Positions 8,786 through 16,990 of a DNA stretch of 64,000 nucleotides are shown one piece after another. The stretch is from JAOPZW01 sp963835295 (GTDB taxonomy: Bacteria > Actinomycetota > Thermoleophilia > Solirubrobacterales > Solirubrobacteraceae): contig CAWIEX010000012.1 in assembly GCA_963835295.1 (NCBI GenBank), forward strand, positions 806,001-870,000, in the 5' to 3' direction. A program made the translations under genes and the position numbers. The notes under the pieces are model-generated. The model was not told the DNA's origin. It searched no databases and was given only the letters and a program-made list of their open reading frames with translations. Within the stretch, counting starts at the first letter, position 1; every line of letters begins with the position of its first letter.

Positions 8786-8963
8786 GGCAGTTGTTCTCAC
8801 CGGCGGACGCGATGCTGCGATGCGCGGGGTCAGCAACCGGACGGCTGCTCGGTCGGACGCTTCACGTCGGCCCCCGCATCCCGGTGGGCCCGCTTACCGG
8901 TCCGAGGTCGGACCGTTTCGCGGGTGGGCGAGACTGGGGCGCGCTTTCGTCGGCCGGCCCGCT

Positions 8964-9362
8964 GTGTCACTCGATCGCATCTCGCCCCGCGTCCGCACGT
9001 TCGTCGCGGAGCACATCGATTCCGTCACGGAACTCGAGTTGCTGCTCCTGCTCCATCGCGACCCCGCGGCAGTGTGGACGGCGGCGGACGCAGCGCGCGA
9101 GATGCGCATGCCGCGGGGGTGGGCGGCCGCGCACCTCGGGCGCTTCAGCGCGGCGGGCCTCCTGACGCACACGGACGACGCCGATCCATTCTTCTCGTAC
9201 AGGGCCGACAACGATGCGGCTGCCGTCATCGATGAGGTGGCCGAGACCTTCCGACGACGGCGGACATCGATGACGGCATTGATCTTCTCGCCAACCACGC
9301 CCGACATCGCGCTGCTGTCGGACGCCTTCCGGATCCGTCGTGACGTGGGGGAGGACGACTAG
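8964..9362 (+). CDS. Winged-helix protein of a DUF5985-associated operon
   Basis: 132-residue protein with a helix-turn-helix pattern: SVTELELLLLLHRDPAAVWTA, EMRMPRGWAAAHLGRFSAAG, LLTHTDDADPFFSYRAD, then a helical tail (AVIDEVAETFRRRRTSMTAL). It looks like a MarR/ArsR-sized DNA-binding protein but no exact family is recognised. The GTG at 8964 is chosen because upstream residues are Pro/Arg-rich and non-conserved in character; the frame is open to 8361. Its TAG is immediately followed by the ATG of a DUF5985 gene. Confidence 0.75.
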   Translation: MSLDRISPRVRTFVAEHIDSVTELELLLLLHRDPAAVWTAADAAREMRMPRGWAAAHLGRFSAAGLLTHTDDADPFFSYRADNDAAAVIDEVAETFRRRRTSMTALIFSPTTPDIALLSDAFRIRRDVGEDD

Positions 9363-9632
9363 ATGGCCACGGCGGTCTACATCCTCTGCGCCCTCACGAG
9401 CATCGCGTGCGCCGGCCTCTTGCTCGTGGCCTACCGCCGCACCCGGGCGCGCCTGTTGCTGTGGAGCCTGTTGTGCTTCGCGTGGCTTGCGGTCAACAAC
9501 GTGCTGCTCGTCCTCGACTTGGCCGTCATCCACGGCGTGGACCTGTCGACCGTGCGCGTCTCGACAGCGCTCGTCGGCCTGCTCGTGCTGCTCTTCGGCC
9601 TCATCTACGACACCCAGGGAGCGCGTCGTTGA
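9363..9632 (+). CDS. DUF5985 membrane protein, first copy
   Basis: 89-residue protein with three predicted membrane helices: VYILCALTSIACAGLLLVAY, LLLWSLLCFAWLAVNNVLLV and ALVGLLVLLFGLIYDTQG. The W/F-x-A-V-N-N-V-L-L motif in helix 2 is shared with the next gene. It abuts the HTH gene without a gap and its stop overlaps the TTG of the second copy. Function unknown. Confidence 0.85.
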   Translation: MATAVYILCALTSIACAGLLLVAYRRTRARLLLWSLLCFAWLAVNNVLLVLDLAVIHGVDLSTVRVSTALVGLLVLLFGLIYDTQGARR

Positions 9633-9916
9633 CCTTTGCGTTCCTCGCCGGGGCAAGCGCCGTCGCATCGCTGGCGATCGCCCTCTTCTTCCTGCGGTTC
9701 TGGCGCGATACGGCTGACCGCCTCTTCCTCATCTTCGCGATCGCGTTCGCCGTCTTCGCGGTCAACAACGTCCTGCTGAGCGCCCTCGGCCGTGACAGCG
9801 ACGCGCGGACAGCGGTCTATCTGGCGCGAGCGATCGCCTTCGGCCTCATCGCCGCCGCCGTCGTCGACAAGAATCGGCCGCGCTCCGGCGATCGCCAGCG
9901 GTCGAAGTCGGGATGA
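9629..9916 (+). CDS. DUF5985 membrane protein, second copy
   Basis: 95 residues from a TTG start that overlaps the previous stop (TTGA). Three hydrophobic segments: FLAGASAVASLAIALFFLRF, LFLIFAIAFAVFAVNNVLLS and AVYLARAIAFGLIAAAVVDK. The AVNNVLLS motif aligns with AVNNVLLV of the first copy, so the two probably form a heteromeric membrane unit. A start further upstream would overlap the first copy in another frame and is rejected. Confidence 0.8.
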   Translation: MTFAFLAGASAVASLAIALFFLRFWRDTADRLFLIFAIAFAVFAVNNVLLSALGRDSDARTAVYLARAIAFGLIAAAVVDKNRPRSGDRQRSKSG

Positions 9917-9987
9917 CGCGGCCCGCCGCGGCCGATGGGCACTGGTCACCGTCACCGCTGCGCGGCGGCGGCCCACCGGTCGCCGCG

Positions 9988-10710
9988 TCATCGAGCCACG
10001 ACGAGCTTCGGGCGATCCGGGAAGGGCGGCCCATGGACGGCATCGGGCGACGGCTCTCCACAGAGGACGAGAACGCCGTCGGCGCCGCGGCGCAGCAGCC
10101 CGCGCTCACAGAGACGTCCGATCGCCGTGGTCACGCTCGGTCGCCGCGCGGCGATGAGGGCTCCCAGCAGGGTGTGGCTGAGACCGGGCACATGCAGCTC
10201 GACGCCATCGGGCCCGACGGTGCCCCATCGGTCCGCCATCTGCCACAGGTGCAGCCACAAGCGCTCCTCGACGCGTTTGGACCTCTGGGCCGCCAGGTTG
10301 TAGGTCAGACGCCGGGTGCGGTCCGTCACGCGCTCGATGAGCGCATCGGTCACCTCGGGCCAGCGCGCCATCCTCACCGCGAAGCTGCGGTCCAGCACGG
10401 CCAGCCGTGTCTGTGCCAGGACGCTGAAGCTGGCGCGAATCGGCACCGATGACATCTGCTCGACGCCGGTCGACCAGGGGCGCAGGAGGTCGTCGCGCCC
10501 CAGGAGCTCGGCGCACGGCGCGCCGCGCACGGTGACGCGGCGCAGGAGGATGCCGTCCAGCACCAGCAGGCCGAGGCTCCCGCGCTCGGGGTCACGTGCG
10601 TCCGGCCGCCACGGACCGCGTTCGAGCCAGGTCACCGCAGCCATCGACGCGCGAGCCGCCGCCGGTAGCTCGAGAGGCGGTATGCCCTCTGCGAGCGCAC
10701 GGTCGTGCAT
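9988..10710 (-). CDS. Crp/Fnr-like transcriptional regulator
   Basis: About 240 residues. The N-terminal half resembles a cyclic-nucleotide-binding beta roll (LGLLVLDGILLRRVTVRG, AELLGRDDLLRPW) but lacks the classic ligand signature. A long dimerisation helix (RLTYNLAAQRSKRVEERLWL) precedes a winged HTH (GVELHVPGLSHTLLGALIAA, RRPSVTTAIGRLCERGLL). A related protein is at 21585-22412 and shares the LLRPW segment and the W-x-MADRWG motif. Both sit next to NarL-type two-component genes. The start is uncertain: ATG at 10710 or GTG at 10716. Confidence 0.82.
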   Translation of the reverse strand: MHDRALAEGIPPLELPAAARASMAAVTWLERGPWRPDARDPERGSLGLLVLDGILLRRVTVRGAPCAELLGRDDLLRPWSTGVEQMSSVPIRASFSVLAQTRLAVLDRSFAVRMARWPEVTDALIERVTDRTRRLTYNLAAQRSKRVEERLWLHLWQMADRWGTVGPDGVELHVPGLSHTLLGALIAARRPSVTTAIGRLCERGLLRRGADGVLVLCGEPSPDAVHGPPFPDRPKLVVAR

Positions 10711-10760
10711 CAGCACGCTGACGGCGCTTCCCGTCGCCCATCCGACCGAGCTGTGCGCGC

Positions 10761-11336
10761 TCAGAAATCCACCTCGGGCACCTCGACGCGCAGTCGGCCG
10801 ATCATGCTGTCGATCCGCCGTTCGACCGTCGTGGCATCGACGTTGAGCACGGGCGCGATGTCCGGCACGGGCGTCTGATGAAGCAGCATGCCGAGCAGCG
10901 GGAGATCGTCCTCGCCGACGCGCTCGCGGGCGTCGCGAATGAGCTCGGGCGGGATCGGCGGAACGACTCGCTGCCCGCTGACCACGCGCCGGATCGCGTC
11001 GTACAGCTCGCGGGCTGGAATGCCCTTCCCGATCACCCCGTCGGCTCCGGCGAGTGTCGCCGGGATCGATAGGTCGCTGCCGGCGTAGGCCGAGTACAAC
11101 AGGACTTTGGGCGCCAGCAGGCGTGCCTTGATACGGCGGCAGACCTGGAGCCCGTCGACGCCGGGCAGGTGATAGTCGAGCAGCACGATGTCCGGCTGGC
11201 AGGTCTTCAGGACCGGCCAGAGCTCGCTCGCGTTGGCCGCCGAGCCGACGGGCACCATCCCCGGCTCGGCGGCGAGGACGGTGTCGAGCCCGGCGCGCAG
11301 GGCCGGATGGTCGTCGACGACGATGATGCGGATCAT
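10761..11336 (-). CDS. NarL-family response regulator with divergent output domain
   Basis: 191 residues. Receiver domain complete: VVDDHPALRAGLDTV, phospho-acceptor Asp in DIVLLDYHLPGVDGL, then LLYSAYAG and KGIPARELYDAI. The C-terminal domain is sigma-70 region 4/LuxR-like but atypical (MLLHQTPVPDIAPVLNVDA, TTVERRIDSMIGRLRVEV). The start ATG overlaps the stop of the upstream kinase (11333), so they are translationally coupled partners. Confidence 0.9.
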   Translation of the reverse strand: MIRIIVVDDHPALRAGLDTVLAAEPGMVPVGSAANASELWPVLKTCQPDIVLLDYHLPGVDGLQVCRRIKARLLAPKVLLYSAYAGSDLSIPATLAGADGVIGKGIPARELYDAIRRVVSGQRVVPPIPPELIRDARERVGEDDLPLLGMLLHQTPVPDIAPVLNVDATTVERRIDSMIGRLRVEVPEVDF

Positions 11337-12493
11337 GTCTCGTGCTCCGTGACGCGGGCGGCCGGGAAGCGCAGGGCGACCATGGTGCCGCGGCCGCGCG
11401 GTCCGGCCTCCAGGCGCAGTTCCCCACCGATCGTGCGGGCTCGATTCTGCATCGCCAAGAGGCCGGTGGACCCCGGCCGTGGGACCTCGGGCAGCCCGCA
11501 TCCGTCGTCGATCACGGTCACCGTCGCGAATCCGTCCTGCGTCCCGCCGAGCACGACCTCGACGCGCTCCGCCCGCGCATGGCGGACCGCGTTGGTCAAC
11601 GCCTCTCCCGCGATCCGATACGCGTGCGCGGCTCGCAGCGGAGACAGCGGAGGTGTGGCGCCGATGACCGAGATCTCGGGACCGTTCGGGACGCACAGCG
11701 CTGTCGCGCGCTCGCGCAGGGCCTGGTCGAGCGGGCGGCCCTCCAGCGGTGAACGCAGCTCGGCGAGGCTGGTGTCCATGTCGGCCGCCGCTGCTCCGAT
11801 CTCGTACAGCGCCTGGCCAACCGCGCGCGCGGTCGTCGCGTCGGCGCGGTCCTCGATGGCGCTGAGGAGGAGATGGGCGGCGTGGATCCGCTGCTTGGCC
11901 GAGTCGTGCAGCTCCCAGGCGATCCGTTTACGCTCGGCCTCGATGGCCAACCGCTGCGCCCGGCGTTGCTCGTCCTGAAGGCGCCCGAGCGTCTCGGCCG
12001 CATACCCGATGCCAAAGCTCCCGAGCACGGGAAGGGCGAGGTGCGTGGCGAGCGTCTCCACCGTGGACTGCGACCCGCGATCGAAGGGATCGGGTCCGAC
12101 GAAGTGGGCGATCAACGCGTACGCCAACGCGTAGGCGGCGCCAACAAACAGCGCGCCCCGGGTGCCGAGTGAGGCCGCAGGCGCAGCGAGCGTTGTGAGC
12201 GACAGCAGGTAGAACGGGCTGCGCCAGTCGCCCGACAGCGTGACGAGCACCAGGATCGCCGCGATGTCGAGGCACCAGGCCGCCGGACGTAGCACGACGC
12301 CTGGCACGCGTATCACGGCGAACGACGTCAGCGCCGTATATCCGATCACGACGACGATGAGGGTGCCGTCGAATTCGGTCACGTGGTGCACGGCCAGCAG
12401 CGCTACCGCGGTCGTTGCCGCGGCTGCTCGCGTGATGAGTCCGAGCGCGAGCCAGCGGCTCGGTAGAGCCGCCGGCCGATCGCTGGTTGCCAT
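11333..12493 (-). CDS. Sensor histidine kinase (HisKA_3, NarX/DesK-like)
   Basis: 386 residues. Several membrane helices in residues 15-165 (ALGLITRAAAATTAVALLAV, LIVVVIGYTALTSFAVIRV and others), then a coiled segment (LGRLQDEQRRAQRLAIEAER) and the dimerisation/phosphoacceptor box ELHDSAKQRIHAAH. The ATPase has the N box (AGEALTNAVRHA) and G boxes (DDGCGLPE, GSTGLLAMQNRA). Signal unknown. ATG at 12493 is chosen over 12580. Overlaps its response regulator by four bases. Confidence 0.92.
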   Translation of the reverse strand: MATSDRPAALPSRWLALGLITRAAAATTAVALLAVHHVTEFDGTLIVVVIGYTALTSFAVIRVPGVVLRPAAWCLDIAAILVLVTLSGDWRSPFYLLSLTTLAAPAASLGTRGALFVGAAYALAYALIAHFVGPDPFDRGSQSTVETLATHLALPVLGSFGIGYAAETLGRLQDEQRRAQRLAIEAERKRIAWELHDSAKQRIHAAHLLLSAIEDRADATTARAVGQALYEIGAAAADMDTSLAELRSPLEGRPLDQALRERATALCVPNGPEISVIGATPPLSPLRAAHAYRIAGEALTNAVRHARAERVEVVLGGTQDGFATVTVIDDGCGLPEVPRPGSTGLLAMQNRARTIGGELRLEAGPRGRGTMVALRFPAARVTEHET

Positions 12494-12605
12494 GCGCGGC
12501 GACGATCGACTCAGCGGGCGCCGTACGGTCAAGGCTTGCACTACCCGCGAATCGTGCCGCCCGGTGCGAGGCCCGGACATGGGGGGTGCCCCTCATCCGC
12601 GGATG

Positions 12606-13265
12606 CTAAGGCTCGACCAACCCGCGCCGGATGGCGTAGCGCGTCACCTCGACGCGATCGCGCATCTCGAGCTTGCTCAGGATGTTGCCGCGGTGGCGCT
12701 CGACGGTCTTGGGGCTGATGTTGAGGATCTCCGCGATCTCGTCCGTCGAATGCGCCTCGGCGATCAGCTTGACGACCTCCATCTCGCGCGGCGAGAGCGC
12801 CTCGCGCGGCTCGCCGTCGCCTCGGCCCGCCTGATCGAGGAAGTCGCGCACGAGGCTGGCGACCGCAGCGGGATACAGGAAGGGCTCGCCGCGCATCGCT
12901 GCTCGGCATGCCTCGACGAGGTCCTTCGAAGCCGAAGACTTGAGCACGTACCCCGACGCGCCCGCGCGCAGCGCCTCGTAGAGGTAGTGCTCGTCGTCGT
13001 GCACAGACAGAATCAGGACGCGGAGCTCCGGCCGCTGGCGCGTCACCTGCGCAGCGACCTCGAGCCCGGTCATCTCCGGCATCGCGACGTCGAGGATCGC
13101 CAGGTCCACCGGCTCGCTGAGGGCCAGCCTCAGCGCCTCGCGCCCGTCGGCGGCTTCGCACACGACCTCGAGGTCGGGCTGGGCGTCGAGCACGAGGCGC
13201 AGGCCTCGCCGCACGAGACCGTGGTCGTCGGCGAGGAGGATCCGGGTTCGCAGCGGCGTCGTCAT
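12606..13265 (-). CDS. NarL/LuxR-family response regulator
   Basis: 219 residues. Receiver (LLADDHGLVRRGLRLVLDA; DLAILDVAMPEMTGLEV; VLKSSASKDLVEA) and LuxR HTH (LSPREMEVVKLIAE, EIAEILNISPKTVERHRGNI). Its start overlaps the stop of the kinase at 13262. It is a close relative of the regulator at 19847-20506, with the same C-terminal pattern RDRVxxTRYAxRxGLVEP. Confidence 0.95.
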   Translation of the reverse strand: MTTPLRTRILLADDHGLVRRGLRLVLDAQPDLEVVCEAADGREALRLALSEPVDLAILDVAMPEMTGLEVAAQVTRQRPELRVLILSVHDDEHYLYEALRAGASGYVLKSSASKDLVEACRAAMRGEPFLYPAAVASLVRDFLDQAGRGDGEPREALSPREMEVVKLIAEAHSTDEIAEILNISPKTVERHRGNILSKLEMRDRVEVTRYAIRRGLVEP

Positions 13266-14215
13266 GGCAGCGTCCGCTCCGGCAGCGTCAGTCGCACGCG
13301 GGTCCCGCGCTCGCCGGCGGGCGCGACGTCGAGTGTCGCACCGATGAGCAACGCGCGTTCGCGCATCCCGCGGATCCCGTTGCCGTCGAGGGTCCCTGTG
13401 GTCGCGATCCCGTTGCCGTCGTCGGTGATCTCGAGCACCGGCACGCCGCGCTCGTCGCCAAGGACGAGCGTCACCCGTCGGGCGTCTGCGTGGCGCACCA
13501 CGTTCGTCAGGCTCTCCTGCGCGACCCGATAGATGACCACCTCCTCGTCGGGCGACATGGGACCCAGGGCTCCTAGCTCGCGGACGATCTCCACCTGGCT
13601 GCGGCGGCTGAGGCTGTTCGTCAGGGCGACCAGGGCACTGCCCAAGCCGAGCTCGTCGAGCGCGAGGGGTCTGAGGCGGCGAGCGATGTGCCGAGCCTCC
13701 TCGAGGGCTTGGTGGACGAGTTCGCGTCCTGCTCCGACGCCCGCCGCGCCGTCCGGCGCCAGCTCTTCGACGGCGCGGTCGAGCTGAAGCAGCGCGGCGG
13801 TGAGAAGCTGGCCGATCTCATCATGCAGCTCACGCGAGACGCGCTGTCGCTCGCGTTCCTGCGCCTGCAGCTGACGCTGGGCGCTCTCGCGCCGCTCACG
13901 CTCGACGCGGTCGAGCATGTCGTTGAACGCGTGGGCGAGCTCGGCGACGTCCGGATCGCCCTTGATGGCCATCCGGCGGCCGGGCTGCAGCGGGTCGACT
14001 GCCCGCATGAAGGCGACGAGCCGTTCGAAAGGGCTGAACGCCGTGCGCAGGAGGAGCAGGTCGATCCCGAGCATGGCGACGAGCCCGAGTGCCAGGACCA
14101 TGGCCTGCACCGGTCCGATCGGGAAGCTCACTGTCGCAGGTGACAGCGCGAGGACGACGGTCGCCGCGGTCAGGACCGCGGCGTTGGCGAGGAAGACCCG
14201 CCAGGGCAGGCGCAT
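13262..14215 (-). CDS. HAMP-containing sensor histidine kinase (HisKA_3)
   Basis: 317 residues. Two membrane helices (FLANAAVLTAATVVLALSP; AMVLALGLVAMLGIDLLLLR) with a very short external loop, a HAMP linker (FSPFERLVAFMRAVDPLQPG), a coiled coil and the ELHDEIGQLLTAALLQLDRA phosphoacceptor box. ATPase boxes: VAQESLTNVVRHA, ITDDGNGI, GNGIRGMRERALLIG. Little extracytoplasmic sequence, so it probably senses membrane or internal cues. Paralogue of the kinase at 20503-21492. Confidence 0.93.
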   Translation of the reverse strand: MRLPWRVFLANAAVLTAATVVLALSPATVSFPIGPVQAMVLALGLVAMLGIDLLLLRTAFSPFERLVAFMRAVDPLQPGRRMAIKGDPDVAELAHAFNDMLDRVERERRESAQRQLQAQERERQRVSRELHDEIGQLLTAALLQLDRAVEELAPDGAAGVGAGRELVHQALEEARHIARRLRPLALDELGLGSALVALTNSLSRRSQVEIVRELGALGPMSPDEEVVIYRVAQESLTNVVRHADARRVTLVLGDERGVPVLEITDDGNGIATTGTLDGNGIRGMRERALLIGATLDVAPAGERGTRVRLTLPERTLP

Positions 14216-14279
14216 GATCCAAGGCTAAGGTGCCTTGCCCTCGCGTGCGCGACCACGCACCAGGCAGCACGCGTGCGGT

Positions 14280-14311
14280 GGTGGCGGGCGTCGTGTCCGG
14301 CGCCCGCCACC
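14280..14311. terminator. Strong hairpin in the 212-base gap between kinase and glycosidase genes
   Basis: GGTGGCGGGCG (14280-14290) and CGCCCGCCACC (14301-14311) form a perfect 11-bp stem with a 10-base loop. It lies 117 bases downstream of the minus-strand glycosidase stop. No T-run follows on either strand, so termination is plausible but not certain. Confidence 0.4.
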
Positions 14312-14427
14312 ATCCGCAGAACCCCCCGGTTCGTTGTCCTGCTCGCTTCGCGAGTGGCGACGATTCACGCAGATCGGTGGCCGATCCTCCACGTCGCCGT
14401 CCGGGGTCAGACCGGTGTACGCGACGA

Positions 14428-15840
14428 TCACGGCGAGCGGTAGGAGCGCGTCGCCGGCCCGGTGTGCGTCGCGCCGTCCGGAGCCCTCCAGCGCACGCGG
14501 TAGGAGCGCCCGGAGCGCAGGACGGTCGTCGTGGACCAGTAGCCGTCTGCGTTCGTCGCGTCGCGCTTGAGGTGGTGCCACGTGGAGCTGGCGGAGTTGC
14601 GATAGTCGATGCTGACCTTCGTGTCCCCTCTCGCCGGACGCACGAGGCCCCACAGCGAGGTGCGGTGCCGGCCCCGGGTGGCGACGAGCGGCAGGCGGAA
14701 GCCCTCGTAGGCCAGCTTGGCATTGCCTCGGCTCGTGCGCAGGCCCGACTCGAAGCCGCCGTAGCGCTCGAGGATGTTCGCCGCGCCGGCGATCGGGGCG
14801 TCGTCGCGCATGAGGTACTGCGAGAAGCCTCGCACGCGGGCGTTGCGATAGGCGATCCGCTCGGAGATGGCGCGGTACTCGCTTTGGCGGCTCTGGGTGA
14901 CGCCGGAGATCCTGTCCGGGAAGCTCTGGATGCCGAACTCGGTGAGGTAGATCGGCATGCCCTTGCGGATGGCGTGGGCCTGCCCCGCGCGCGCCAGCGC
15001 CGAGTTCAGCCGGCCGAGCACGCCGATCGTCACGTCGTTGCGGCTGGGCGGGACGAAGAACGGCCCCGACGCCGTCGTATAGGGGTGCTGTGCCCAGCCG
15101 TCTCCGGGGAGCTTGTGGCACGAGGAGCGCTTGTGGTAGCGCTCGTTCAGGCACAACGCGCCGCGCAGGAAGGTCAGCGGCGCGACGGCCCTGGCCGTGC
15201 CGCGCGGCGCCGTCTCGCCGATCCACATCCGATCCGAACGATTCCCCGAGGACCGCAGCCCACGATCCGCCGCTTGGACGAGGCGCCGGTAGATCCGCGG
15301 TGACGCCGGCCGCTTGTGTCCCGTGTACTGGGGCTTGAGGAAGTCGGGGTGGTTGGGCTCGTTCCAGATCGCCCAGTAGGAGACTTGGTCGCGATACCTG
15401 CGGCCGACGGCCGTCATGAACCGCTCGAAGCGCGTCGGGCTCGGTCGCGTGACGGTGTCATTGCGGTCGCGCGTGGCCCACTTCGGCACGGGCCCTGACA
15501 CGGTCAGCAGCACGCGCATCCCGCGGGCGCGCGCCTCCGAGATGGCCCGGTCATAGCGCGCGAATCCGGGGTACGCATCGGGATCGCGCTCGTCGAACGA
15601 CGGCACCGACTTGCTATCGGCGTCGGGAGCGACCGAGTGCCAGTACAAGACGATCCGCAGCCAATGCACGCCGAAGCCGTGTATCTCGTCGAGGGTCTGC
15701 GAGCGCAATGCGGCGTCGTCGGAGAGCAGTTCGCGCGGCGCCTCGAACATCGTGAACTGAGAGGTGCGCGCGCCGGCGTTGGCGGGGACGAGCAGCGCGA
15801 GCACGAGCGTCGTGATCAGAAGAAGCGAACGTAAGGTCAT
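14428..15840 (-). CDS. Secreted clan GH-A glycoside hydrolase-like protein
   Basis: 470 residues. A signal peptide (SLLLITTLVLALLVPANAGA) indicates export. The TIM-barrel part has the acid/base motif YWAIWNEPNHPDF and a later IYLTEFGIQ that fits the nucleophile glutamate of clan GH-A enzymes. HWLRIVLYWHSVAP and MRVLLTVSGPVPKWA fit early strands. The C-terminal 90 residues (TSLWGLVRPARGDTKVSIDY to the end) look like a beta-sandwich accessory domain. The substrate cannot be assigned. Single gene, with 60 bases to the sigma factor gene upstream of its neighbour block. Confidence 0.83.
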   Translation of the reverse strand: MTLRSLLLITTLVLALLVPANAGARTSQFTMFEAPRELLSDDAALRSQTLDEIHGFGVHWLRIVLYWHSVAPDADSKSVPSFDERDPDAYPGFARYDRAISEARARGMRVLLTVSGPVPKWATRDRNDTVTRPSPTRFERFMTAVGRRYRDQVSYWAIWNEPNHPDFLKPQYTGHKRPASPRIYRRLVQAADRGLRSSGNRSDRMWIGETAPRGTARAVAPLTFLRGALCLNERYHKRSSCHKLPGDGWAQHPYTTASGPFFVPPSRNDVTIGVLGRLNSALARAGQAHAIRKGMPIYLTEFGIQSFPDRISGVTQSRQSEYRAISERIAYRNARVRGFSQYLMRDDAPIAGAANILERYGGFESGLRTSRGNAKLAYEGFRLPLVATRGRHRTSLWGLVRPARGDTKVSIDYRNSASSTWHHLKRDATNADGYWSTTTVLRSGRSYRVRWRAPDGATHTGPATRSYRSP

Positions 15841-15900
15841 CGATCTGCCAACAGGGGCGTCCCCCTTCGGGTTGCGCGCGAGCCGCGCCTGACGGGCACG

Positions 15901-16716
15901 TCAGTCCGGTTGCTGACCGTCGTCCTCCCCGTCGCGCGCGGGCGCGGCGTCGCCGACCGCGAGCTGCTCGCGAATGGCGCCGAGCACTCGCGAGACGGTC
16001 ATCTGTGACACGCCGACCTTGCGAGCTATCTGCCGTTGACTGAGGTCCTCGGCAACGCGCAGGTGGAGCATCAGGCGTTGGCGCTGAGACAGCATCCGTG
16101 CCAGCTCACGCACCGCAGCGCGATGCTCGACGTCCGCATAACCGGGATCCTCGCCGCCGATCTGCGACACCAGCGGCGCGTCTTCGACGCCGTCGGGCCG
16201 AGGCAGTGGCTCGTCGAGAGAGCGGGCGCGGCGCGCCGACGAGGCGTCAAGCGCCTCGATCACGGCATCTTTGGGCATCGACAGGGTCTCCGCCACCTCG
16301 CCGACCGTGGGCTGGCGTCCCAGATCACGCTCGAGCTCGTGCCGGGCGTGGTGGACGCTCAGCACGAGCTCTTGAAGGTCGCGCGCGACGTGCAGCGCCC
16401 ATCCGTGGTCGCGGAAATGCCGGCGCACCTCACCGGTCATCGTCGGGACCGCATAGCTGGAGAAGGCGACGCCGCGGCCTGGATCGAAGCGATCCACCGC
16501 CTTGACGAGGCCCAGACAGGCCACTTGGAAGAGGTCCTCCTCGCTCTCGGCGCCCCCTGCGTAGCGGCTCGCCACCTTCCGGGCGAGCGCCAGGTGCTCC
16601 TCGATGATGATCGTGCGCAGCTGTGGGTCACGGGTTCGTCGGTAGCGCGCGAGCCGCGCTCGCTCCGAGCACAGGCGCTCGCGCTGAGGACGGTCATCAC
16701 ACGCAATGGCGCTCAT
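15901..16716 (-). CDS. SigB/SigF-type alternative RNA polymerase sigma factor
   Basis: 271 residues. Region 2 (EDLFQVACLGLVKAVDRFDP, FSSYAVPTMTGEVRRHFRDH), region 3 (LERDLGRQPTVGEVAETLSM) and region 4 (SQRQRLMLHLRVAEDLSQRQ, IARKVGVSQMTVSRVLGAI) match the SigB/SigF/SigG group that governs stress or development in Actinobacteria. No anti-sigma gene is adjacent; a STAS protein is at 61488. The ATG at 16716 is preferred to the open frame from 16959. Divergent from the subtilase gene across 270 bases. Confidence 0.92.
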   Translation of the reverse strand: MSAIACDDRPQRERLCSERARLARYRRTRDPQLRTIIIEEHLALARKVASRYAGGAESEEDLFQVACLGLVKAVDRFDPGRGVAFSSYAVPTMTGEVRRHFRDHGWALHVARDLQELVLSVHHARHELERDLGRQPTVGEVAETLSMPKDAVIEALDASSARRARSLDEPLPRPDGVEDAPLVSQIGGEDPGYADVEHRAAVRELARMLSQRQRLMLHLRVAEDLSQRQIARKVGVSQMTVSRVLGAIREQLAVGDAAPARDGEDDGQQPD

Positions 16717-16990
16717 GCAGCCCAGTCTGCGCGGGTGGGCCCGAGCTGCACATGAGGAGCGCCCCCCATCTGCGCTGAGGCGACGACCCGAGCTGCTCGG
16801 CGATGGCGCGATCGAGGAAGACGTGCGCATCACCGGCGTCGGCGCTCGCGCGGTCAGCATCAGGTCCCCGCTCGGACGGACGCGGGGCCGCGCATGGGCG
16901 ACGGTCGTCCTGAGGACCGTGCAACGGCCGAAGCCGAGGTCCTCGAGACCACGTGGCAACTCGCCGGCTTGCTCTGTGTTGACTGCTCAC

